Shown here: positions 57,869 through 64,000 of the stretch, one piece after another | How positions within the stretch are numbered: position 1 is the stretch's first letter | Layout: each line of letters begins with the position of its first letter | Notes under the pieces: model-generated | The model's database searches: none | Told to the model about the DNA's origin: nothing | Seen by the model: only the letters and a program-made list of their open reading frames with translations | Made by a program: the position numbers and the translations under genes | Assembly (NCBI RefSeq): GCF_000719955.1 | Contig: NZ_JOII01000009.1 | Coordinates: 62,001-126,000 of the forward strand | Reading direction: 5' to 3' | Length of the DNA stretch: 64,000 bases | From: Streptomyces albidoflavus | Lineage (GTDB): Bacteria > Actinomycetota > Actinomycetes > Streptomycetales > Streptomycetaceae

Positions 57869-58576
57869 TCAGCGCCTCCGGCGCGCCCGCGCGGCCTTGG
57901 CCTTCTTGGTGGCGAAGCGGACGCCGCCCGGGCTCTCCCCCACCTCGACACGCACCACGGTCGAGAGGGGGTCGACGACGCCCTCGCCGACCTGGACGAC
58001 GGAGGTGCTGACCGCCCCGAGCTTGCTCAGCGCGGCCGAGGCCGCCTTCACTTCCTCCTCGGCCGTGTCCCCCTTGAGCGCCAGCATCTCGCCGTAGGGC
58101 CGCAGCAGGGGCACGCCCCAGCCGGCGAGCCGCTCCAGCGGGGCGACCGCGCGGGCGGTGACGACGTGCACCGGCGGCAGTTTGCCGAGGACCTCCTCGG
58201 CACGCCCGCGGACGACCGTGACGTGGTCGAGGCCGAGCAGCTCGACCACCTCGGTGAGGAAGGTGGTCCGCCGCAGCAGCGGCTCCAGCAGCGTGATGGT
58301 GAGGTCGGGGCGGACCAGCGCCAGCGGGATCCCCGGCAGTCCGGCGCCCGAGCCGACGTCGCAGACGGAGACGCCCTCGTCGATCGCCTCGGAGAGCACG
58401 GCGCAGTTGAGCAGATGGCGTTCCCAGAGGCGCGGCACCTCCCGGGGACCGATGAGCCCACGCCGCACCCCCGCGTCGGCCAGCAGCTCCGCGTACCGGA
58501 CGGCATCCGGGAAACGCTCGCCGAACACCTCCCTGGCCACTGCGGGCGCCTCGGGGAGTTCCGCTGCCTCCGTCAC
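57869..58576 (-). CDS. rsmG: 16S rRNA m7G527 methyltransferase RsmG (GidB)
   Basis: RsmG methylates G527 of 16S rRNA with SAM; loss gives low-level streptomycin resistance. The 235-residue product has RLWERHLLNCAVL, the SAM-binding VCDVGSGAGLPGIPLAL and ARAVAPLERLAGW. The C-terminal tail is Lys/Arg/Ala-rich. GTG 58576 is the start. It is leftward, between jag and parA, the classic order. Confidence 0.97.
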   Translation of the reverse strand: MTEAAELPEAPAVAREVFGERFPDAVRYAELLADAGVRRGLIGPREVPRLWERHLLNCAVLSEAIDEGVSVCDVGSGAGLPGIPLALVRPDLTITLLEPLLRRTTFLTEVVELLGLDHVTVVRGRAEEVLGKLPPVHVVTARAVAPLERLAGWGVPLLRPYGEMLALKGDTAEEEVKAASAALSKLGAVSTSVVQVGEGVVDPLSTVVRVEVGESPGGVRFATKKAKAARARRRR

Positions 58577-58744
58577 GGGGACCGTCCTTCCGTACCGCGA
58601 ACTCGAACGTACTGATGTCTGACGAACAAAGGGGCGCCCAGAGCGCGAACCCCCTGTCCTGGGAGAACGCTAGCGGCAAGATCCCGCACCGTGCAGCCCG
58701 GCCAGGAGGAATGCGCCACACTCTCACCGCCGCCCCGACCAGGA

Positions 58745-58799
58745 CCGGCCCCGCCTGTTCGCACAGACGGGGCCGGGAAGCGGACGCCCACGGGCGTCC
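58745..58799 (-). terminator. Two tandem hairpins downstream of jag
   Basis: GGACGCCC/GGGCGTCC (58782-58799) lies six bases after the jag stop, and CCGGCCCCG/CGGGGCCGG (58745-58776) follows. Together they could end the rpmH-rnpA-yidD-yidC-jag transcript. The rest of 58577-58804 should hold the rsmG promoter. Confidence 0.7.
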
Positions 58800-58804
58800 C
58801 GAGG

Positions 58805-59311
58805 TCAGGCGGGGAGGACGACGACGAAGCGCTGCGGCTCCTCGCCCTCGGACTCGCTGCGCAGTCCCGCGGCCTTGACGGCGTCGTGGACGACCTTGCG
58901 CTCGAACGGCGTCATCGGGTCGAGGCGGACCGCCTCGCCGGTGCTCCGCGCGTCGGCCGCGGCCTTGGCGCCGATCTCGGAGAGCTCCTCGCGCTTCTTG
59001 GCGCGGTAGCCGGCGATGTCCAGCATGAGGCGGCTGCGGTCGCCGGTCTCGCGGTGCACCGCGAGACGGGTCAGCTCCTGAAGCGCCTCCAGGACCTCAC
59101 CGTCACGGCCGACGAGCTTCTGGAGATCGCGGCTACCGGAGTCGCTGATGATCGAGACAGCGGCCCGATCGGCCTCCACGTCCATGTCGATGTCGCCGTC
59201 GAGATCGGCGATGTCGAGCAGCCCCTCCAGGTAGTCGGCGGCGATCTCGCCCTCCTGCTCCAGGTGGGACAGCTCGTCGCCGGCCTTGGCGGCGGTGGTG
59301 CCTTCCGTCAC
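58805..59311 (-). CDS. jag: Jag/KhpB-type KH-R3H RNA-binding protein
   Basis: A 168-residue single-strand nucleic acid-binding protein. A KH domain (DLQKLVGRDGEVLEALQELTRLAVHRE) is followed by an R3H domain (GEAVRLDPMTPFERKVVHDAV). The N-terminal Jag_N domain of Firmicutes is absent, as is usual in actinobacteria. KhpB-type proteins bind small and messenger RNAs and affect cell growth. AGGAG precedes GTG 59311; it lies 13 bases after yidC. Confidence 0.95.
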   Translation of the reverse strand: MTEGTTAAKAGDELSHLEQEGEIAADYLEGLLDIADLDGDIDMDVEADRAAVSIISDSGSRDLQKLVGRDGEVLEALQELTRLAVHRETGDRSRLMLDIAGYRAKKREELSEIGAKAAADARSTGEAVRLDPMTPFERKVVHDAVKAAGLRSESEGEEPQRFVVVLPA

Positions 59312-59324
59312 GGGATGGACTCCT

Positions 59325-60620
59325 CTACTTCTTGGACGGGTGCTTGGGCTTCTGGCCCTTGCGTCCGGACTTGGCTTGGCCTGTGGAGCCGGACTTGCCC
59401 GCCTGGCGGCCGGAGGACGTGTCCTCGCTCCCGCCCTGCGACTTCTCCAGCGAGGTGGTGGATTCGCCGGCGGCGCGGCCCGAGGAGGCCCGGGTGCGCT
59501 GGCCGGGGCGCTGCGGAGTGGTGGGCTGCGCCTGGCGCTGGGACTTGCTCTGCCGCTTCGGCTGCTGGCGGCGCGGCTGGGCCGGTGCCTCCTCGGCCGG
59601 CTCGCCGTCCTCCTCCACCACGGCGGTCCCGCTCTTCGGCCCGATGGTGCCGTCCGCCTGGGCGGCGAGACCGGCCTTGGTCAGCCCGTTGATGAACTTG
59701 CGCTCGTACTCGTTGCGGTCGCGGCCCTTGGCGACGATGGCCTTGACGAGGTTCCGCTCGCGCTTGTTGCGGACCTTCGGGTTCATCGTGATCCGCTTGA
59801 GGAAGCGCTCCAGGAAGGCGGCCTGCGCCTTGCTGCCGGGGGTCGGGTTCTGGCGGATGACGTACATCTGCTGGCCCATGGTCCACATGTTGGTGGTCAG
59901 CCAGTAGACGAGGACACCGACGGGGAAGTTGATGCCGAAGACGGCGAACATGATCGGGAAGACGTACATCAGCATCTTCTGCTGCTGCATGAACGGGGTC
60001 TTCACCGTGGTGTCGACGTTCTTCGTCATCAGCTGGCGCTGGGTGAAGAACTGCGAGGCCGACATCAGGACGATCATGACCGCGGTGACGATGTGCACGT
60101 TGGTCGTGGACGAGCCGAGGGCCTCGATCTTGTCCGCGTTGTCGGTGAACTTCGCGGCCAGCGGGGCGCCGACGATGTGCGCCTTCTGCGCGCTGGCGAG
60201 GAGCGCCTCGTCGATGAAGCCGATGGTCTTGTTCGACGCGATGCTGTTGAGCACGTGGTAGAGCGCGAAGAAGAACGGCGACTGCAGAAGGATGGGAAGA
60301 CACGAGGCCAGCGGGTTGGTGCCCGCGTCCTTGTAGAGCTTCATCATCTCTTCGGACTGGCGCTGCTTGTCGTTCTTGTAGCGCTCCTGGATCTTCTTCA
60401 TCTCGGGCTGCAGCGTCTGCATCGCCCGGGTGGCCTTGATCTGCTTCACGAAGAGCGGGATCAGGCAGATACGGATCAGGATCACGAGGGAGACGATGGA
60501 CAGTCCCCACGCCCAGCCCGTGTCATCGCCGAAGAGGGCTCCGTACAACTTGTGGAACTGGACGATCACCCATGACACAGGTGTCGTGATGAAACTGAAG
60601 AGACTGGCGATCGTATCCAC
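59325..60620 (-). CDS. yidC: Membrane protein insertase YidC
   Basis: YidC inserts membrane proteins alone or with Sec. The 431-residue product has five core helices typical of the Gram-positive Oxa1 type: [58 protein letters not shown] and [21 protein letters not shown] long cytoplasmic Lys/Gln/Arg-rich tail (from about residue 330) probably meets the ribosome. GTG 60620 lies three bases after the yidD stop. Confidence 0.96.
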   Translation of the reverse strand: MDTIASLFSFITTPVSWVIVQFHKLYGALFGDDTGWAWGLSIVSLVILIRICLIPLFVKQIKATRAMQTLQPEMKKIQERYKNDKQRQSEEMMKLYKDAGTNPLASCLPILLQSPFFFALYHVLNSIASNKTIGFIDEALLASAQKAHIVGAPLAAKFTDNADKIEALGSSTTNVHIVTAVMIVLMSASQFFTQRQLMTKNVDTTVKTPFMQQQKMLMYVFPIMFAVFGINFPVGVLVYWLTTNMWTMGQQMYVIRQNPTPGSKAQAAFLERFLKRITMNPKVRNKRERNLVKAIVAKGRDRNEYERKFINGLTKAGLAAQADGTIGPKSGTAVVEEDGEPAEEAPAQPRRQQPKRQSKSQRQAQPTTPQRPGQRTRASSGRAAGESTTSLEKSQGGSEDTSSGRQAGKSGSTGQAKSGRKGQKPKHPSKK

Positions 60621-60623
60621 TGA

Positions 60624-61013
60624 TCAGGCTCCTTGAGCATGGGGCGAGGTCTCGGCGGCCGGGCTCGGGGCCGGCTGGGGGCCCGTCGTGGAGGAGGACG
60701 TGTCGCCGCTCCCTCCGGAAGGGGCGTCGGCGTTTCCGCCCTTGCTGGTGCCCCTGTCTCGCCAGGCGTTGCGCAGCATTTCGTGCCACCGCGGTCGCTT
60801 GCGCGGCGGCACATGGTCGACACCGCCGAGGGACCACGGATTGCACCGCAGGATCCGCCAGGCGGTGAGCGCCGTTCCCTTGATCGCTCCGTGCCGGTCG
60901 ATGGCGCCGTAGCCGTAGTGGGAACACGACGGGTAGTACTTGCACACCGGGCCGAGCAGCGGACTGATCGTCCACTGGTACAACTTGATCAAAGCGAGCA
61001 GCGGATACTTCAT
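60624..61013 (-). CDS. yidD: Membrane protein insertion efficiency factor YidD
   Basis: A 129-residue protein. The first 80 residues are the whole YidD domain: [31 protein letters not shown] with its conserved cysteines and [17 protein letters not shown] (motifs given in part). The C-terminal 45 residues are a Ser/Thr/Pro/Ala-rich tail absent from most YidD. ATG 61013 overlaps the rnpA stop by four bases (ATGA). Confidence 0.94.
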   Translation of the reverse strand: MKYPLLALIKLYQWTISPLLGPVCKYYPSCSHYGYGAIDRHGAIKGTALTAWRILRCNPWSLGGVDHVPPRKRPRWHEMLRNAWRDRGTSKGGNADAPSGGSGDTSSSTTGPQPAPSPAAETSPHAQGA

Positions 61014-61381
61014 CGCGCACCCCCTCCCAGGAGCCGCTCCAGGGCGGCGTCCAGGTCTCGGGCCAGCTGTGCGTGGTCTGCGTCACCGGCTGGGGGCAAC
61101 GCGCGGACGACGACCAGACTGCCCTCGGGCAGCCTGGAGAGTCGTTCCCGCATGAGGTGGCGAAGCTTCCGCTTCACCGCGGTACGGACGACGGCACCGC
61201 CGACAGCTTTGCTCACGACGAAACCCGCACGGGTCGGGGGAGACTCCTCCCCTGACGCGTGCGGGTCCGTGACACCGCTGCGGAGATGGACGACGAGGGC
61301 CGGGCGACCGGCCCGACGTCCTCGGCGTACCGCGGTCGCGAAGTCCTCGCGCCGCCTCAGCCGATTCTCGGAGGGCAGCAC
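61010..61381 (-). CDS. rnpA: Ribonuclease P protein component
   Basis: RnpA helps the RNase P RNA cut 5' leaders from tRNA. The 123-residue product starts [21 protein letters not shown] and has the basic helix [18 protein letters not shown], where the usual RNR motif reads KRKLR. GTG 61381 lies 18 bases after the rpmH stop. Confidence 0.96.
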   Translation of the reverse strand: MLPSENRLRRREDFATAVRRGRRAGRPALVVHLRSGVTDPHASGEESPPTRAGFVVSKAVGGAVVRTAVKRKLRHLMRERLSRLPEGSLVVVRALPPAGDADHAQLARDLDAALERLLGGGAR

Positions 61382-61399
61382 GACACGACCTGTACGCGA

Positions 61400-61537
61400 T
61401 CAGGCGGACAGGCGGGCGCGACCCTTGCCACGGCGGGACGCGAGAATCGCGCGGCCGGCACGGGTACGCATACGCAGGCGGAAACCGTGGGTCTTGGCGC
61501 GACGACGGTTGTTCGGCTGGAAGGTGCGCTTGCTCAC
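61400..61537 (-). CDS. rpmH: 50S ribosomal protein L34
   Basis: A 45-residue L34 read from GTG 61537: it begins [19 protein letters not shown] and ends [10 protein letters not shown]. Length and sequence are standard. It heads the leftward rpmH-rnpA-yidD-yidC-jag operon and is divergent from dnaA. Confidence 0.98.
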   Translation of the reverse strand: MSKRTFQPNNRRRAKTHGFRLRMRTRAGRAILASRRGKGRARLSA

Positions 61538-61923
61538 TCGGGGGCTCCAGAAATGATGAGGTAGTTGCGGGATGCCTTGGCTGTCACCGTGCGCCCACGA
61601 GTAGCTCGCTTACGCCCGAGTGCAACCGCTCCACGATCACCCAGGGTGATCTATGCCCATCGGAGGCAGGCGGCAGCAGCCATCGACAACTCGACCTGGT
61701 CACGGTACGCGCGGCTGCGCCATTCGGTCAAACCAGCTCCGGCAGGGGACACTGTGCACAGGCTGTGGACAACGACTTGTACCGCAGTGGTCACGCTGAC
61801 TACCGTGGCCAGACTCCGGATTCGTGGGCTTCCCCCCTGATCCGCCCCGATCCCGCCCGGATCGGACCACACCGACCCGTCCCAGAACCACTCCTTCGTG
61901 GGACCCGTGAGAGAGCGTGCCCT
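61538..61923. promoter_or_regulatory. rpmH/dnaA divergent promoter region with DnaA box
   Basis: These 386 bases hold the promoters for rpmH (leftward) and dnaA (rightward). TGTGGACAA at 61764-61772 is an exact DnaA box on the minus strand; GTGCACAGG-like sequence at 61754-61762 right before it is a weak relative in the same patch. DnaA boxes in the dnaA promoter allow autoregulation, as reported for Streptomyces. oriC is not here; it normally lies between dnaA and dnaN. Confidence 0.8.
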
Positions 61924-64000
61924 GTGGCTGATGTACCCGCCGATCTTGCCGCAGTCTGGCCGCGCGTACTGGAGCACCTCCTCGGGGACGGGCGCGGGCA
62001 GGGTGTCGAGGCCAAGGACGAGCAGTGGGTCCGGCGCTGCCAGCCGCTGGCGCTGGTCGCCGACACGGCGTTGCTCGCGGTGCCGAACGAGTTCGCCAAG
62101 GGGGTCCTGGAGGGCCGGCTCGCCCCGGTGGTGAGCGAGACGCTGAGCCGGGAGTGCGGCCGCCCGATCCGGATCGCCATCACGGTCGACCCGACGATGG
62201 GCGACCCCGCTCCCCCGCAGCGCTACCCGGAGCCCCCGTCCCGCCCCGCCCAGGAGCGCGGCTACGGCTACCCCCCGTACGGCGCGGCCGGCGAGCGGCG
62301 CGTCGAGGAGCCCGAGCCCGAGGAGCAGCAGCCGCCCCGCGAGGAGGAGCGCCGCCCCGGCGCGTTCCCCTTCCCCCAGGACCACGGCCGCTACGAGTAC
62401 GAACAGGAACCCCTCGGCGGCGAACGCTACGAGGCCGGCCGCTACGACCAGGACCGCCACACCGCCGAGCCGTACCCCCAGGAGCAGGGCTACCCCCAGG
62501 AGCAGTACGGGGACGGCTACGGCCAGGACCGTTACGACGGGCAGCGCGGCCAGGAGCAGGGCGGCGGGGAGCTGCGGGACCGGGACGAGGAGCGCCGGGG
62601 CCGCGACGGTCTGCCGCAGGCCCGTCCCGCCTACCCGGAGTTCCAGCGTCCGCGGCCCGAGCCGGGTGGCTGGCCGCGCGCCCAGGACGACTACTGGCAG
62701 CAGCCCCGCCTCGGCTACCCGGAGCGGGACTCCTACACCGGGCCCTCGCACAGCGGTTCCGGCCAGCACGACTTCCGGCCCTCGGGGTCCGAGCGCGGGG
62801 ACTACGGGCGGCGCGAGCCGCTGGACGACGGGCACGACCCGCGCGGTCCCCGTGAGGGGCGCGGCGCGCACGGCGGCCACGGGGTGCACAGCGGCGGGCC
62901 GGTCGGTTCGGCGCTCCCCGCCTCCAGCGGCGCGCCCGGTCCGCTGGCGGCCCAGCCGGCACCGGCGACCGGGCCCGGCGAGCCGACGGCGCGGCTGAAC
63001 CCGAAGTACCTCTTCGACACCTTCGTCATCGGCGCCTCCAACCGTTTCGCGCACGCGGCCGCCGTCGCGGTCGCCGAGGCGCCGGCCAAGGCGTACAACC
63101 CGCTCTTCGTCTACGGGGAGTCGGGGCTCGGCAAGACGCATCTGCTGCACGCCATCGGGCATTACGCGCGGAGCCTCTATCCGGGGACGCGGGTGCGGTA
63201 CGTCAGCTCGGAGGAGTTCACCAACGAGTTCATCAACTCGATCCGTGACGGCAAGGGCGACAGCTTCCGCAAGCGGTACCGCGAGATGGACATCCTGCTC
63301 GTCGACGACATCCAGTTCCTGGCGGACAAGGAGTCGACGCAGGAGGAGTTCTTCCACACCTTCAACACCCTGCACAACGCCAACAAGCAGATCGTGCTCT
63401 CCTCGGACCGGCCGCCCAAGCAGCTGGTGACGCTGGAGGACCGGCTGCGGAACCGGTTCGAGTGGGGGCTGATCACCGACGTCCAGCCGCCCGAGCTGGA
63501 GACGCGGATCGCGATCCTGCGCAAGAAGGCGGTCCAGGAGCAGCTCAACGCGCCGCCGGAGGTCCTGGAGTTCATCGCCTCGCGCATCTCGCGGAACATC
63601 CGCGAGCTGGAGGGCGCGCTGATCCGGGTGACGGCCTTCGCCTCGCTCAACCGGCAGCCGGTCGACCTCGGCCTCACCGAGATCGTGCTCAAGGACCTGA
63701 TCCCCGGCGGCGAGGACGCGGCCCCGGAGATCACCGCCACCGCCATCATGGCCGCCACCGCCGACTACTTCGGGCTGACCGTCGAGGACCTCTGCGGCTC
63801 CTCGCGCAGCCGCGTGCTGGTGACGGCCCGGCAGATCGCCATGTACCTCTGCCGGGAGCTGACCGATCTGTCGCTGCCTAAGATCGGGGCGCAGTTCGGC
63901 GGGCGCGACCACACCACGGTCATGCACGCCGACCGCAAGATCCGCGCCCTGATGGCGGAGCGCCGCTCGATCTACAACCAGGTCACGGAGCTGACCAACC
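61924..64000 (+). CDS. dnaA: Chromosomal replication initiator DnaA (last few codons missing)
   Basis: DnaA binds DnaA boxes at oriC and opens DNA. 692 residues are visible. Domain I starts [20 protein letters not shown]; a linker of about 255 residues (95-350) is rich in Asp/Glu/Arg/Gln/Tyr/Pro with YPQEQ repeats; domain III has Walker [12 protein letters not shown] (from residue 398) and Walker [11 protein letters not shown]; domain IV has the DNA-binding [15 protein letters not shown]. The frame is open at the edge in VTELTN, about five residues before the usual Streptomyces end. GTG 61924 is the start. Confidence 0.98.
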   Translation, partial: MADVPADLAAVWPRVLEHLLGDGRGQGVEAKDEQWVRRCQPLALVADTALLAVPNEFAKGVLEGRLAPVVSETLSRECGRPIRIAITVDPTMGDPAPPQRYPEPPSRPAQERGYGYPPYGAAGERRVEEPEPEEQQPPREEERRPGAFPFPQDHGRYEYEQEPLGGERYEAGRYDQDRHTAEPYPQEQGYPQEQYGDGYGQDRYDGQRGQEQGGGELRDRDEERRGRDGLPQARPAYPEFQRPRPEPGGWPRAQDDYWQQPRLGYPERDSYTGPSHSGSGQHDFRPSGSERGDYGRREPLDDGHDPRGPREGRGAHGGHGVHSGGPVGSALPASSGAPGPLAAQPAPATGPGEPTARLNPKYLFDTFVIGASNRFAHAAAVAVAEAPAKAYNPLFVYGESGLGKTHLLHAIGHYARSLYPGTRVRYVSSEEFTNEFINSIRDGKGDSFRKRYREMDILLVDDIQFLADKESTQEEFFHTFNTLHNANKQIVLSSDRPPKQLVTLEDRLRNRFEWGLITDVQPPELETRIAILRKKAVQEQLNAPPEVLEFIASRISRNIRELEGALIRVTAFASLNRQPVDLGLTEIVLKDLIPGGEDAAPEITATAIMAATADYFGLTVEDLCGSSRSRVLVTARQIAMYLCRELTDLSLPKIGAQFGGRDHTTVMHADRKIRALMAERRSIYNQVTELTN

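Noticed and set aside
61538..61923. oriC in the rpmH-dnaA gap
   Set aside because: Only one exact DnaA box is seen here; Streptomyces oriC has many boxes and lies between dnaA and dnaN, beyond this window.
61651..63927. A 758-codon minus-strand frame opposite dnaA
   Set aside because: It has no recognisable domain and covers dnaA and its promoter region.

Overview
The window is high-GC DNA (roughly 70 percent by eye) with GTG starts, third-position G/C and long antisense shadow frames, all typical of Streptomyces. Marker genes agree: ssgA/ssgR (sporulation-specific), a fused cydCD, parA/parB, and the rpmH-dnaA junction. Gene order matches, from memory, the left flank of oriC in Streptomyces coelicolor (dnaA back to cydCD), and the inner part also matches the oriC region of mycobacteria (pcnA/cca, DUF6049, murJ, sigM, trxB, trxA, parB, parA, rsmG, jag, yidC, rnpA, rpmH, dnaA; and ino1, padR, ponA-like PBP, rpsF-ssb-rpsR-rplI, dnaB). 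It is core chromosome. I see no insertion sequence, prophage, tRNA, rRNA or CRISPR array. oriC itself should lie just beyond the right edge, after dnaA.

Layout. 1-5.1 kb: cytochrome bd oxidase genes cydA-cydB-cydCD (leftward, cydCD cut by the window edge) behind a perfect Rex operator. 5.3-12.3 kb: an aminotransferase, a LacI regulator, a phosphoesterase, a membrane protein, and thiC behind a TPP riboswitch. 12.4-26 kb: a YibE/F membrane protein, ssgA and ssgR, small membrane and cupin genes, a cystathionine gamma-lyase-like enzyme, and a run of regulators, acetyltransferases and serine hydrolases. 26-31.2 kb: dnaB, a MATE exporter and the rpsF-ssb-rpsR-rplI operon. 31.5-44.5 kb: cell-wall and envelope genes (femX, an alanine-racemase-fold protein, a GT87-like glycosyltransferase, a class A PBP), padR-ino1, an MFS protein, an LppU-like protein and cca. 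44.7-54.5 kb: a rightward block of DUF6049 protein, murJ, a MurJ-linked pseudokinase, sigM with its anti-sigma factor, trxB and trxA. 54.6-61.5 kb: leftward GNAT gene, parAB, rsmG, jag, yidC, yidD, rnpA, rpmH. 61.9-64 kb: dnaA rightward, missing only its last few codons.

The dominant non-gene signal is a dense set of ParB-binding parS sites, GTTTCACGTGAAAC. I count 23 perfect copies and one single-mismatch copy between 639 and 57704. Twelve of the 24 sit in five of the eight convergent gene junctions, always two or three together; seven overlap coding sequence, where all six internal copies are read in the same frame as (D/N)VSRET. One holds the GTG start codon of cydCD, one is the exact centre of a 42-bp perfect palindrome that also looks like a bidirectional terminator, one shares an arm with the trxA terminator, and three lie within or just upstream of parAB. 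A second layer is a set of DnaA-box-like 9-mers upstream of dnaB, parA and dnaA. So the window combines segregation, initiation, replication, ribosome/RNA biogenesis and cell-envelope growth functions around one origin. No wholly new multi-gene system is evident; the most interesting signals are the placement of parS and the DnaA-box cluster by dnaB.
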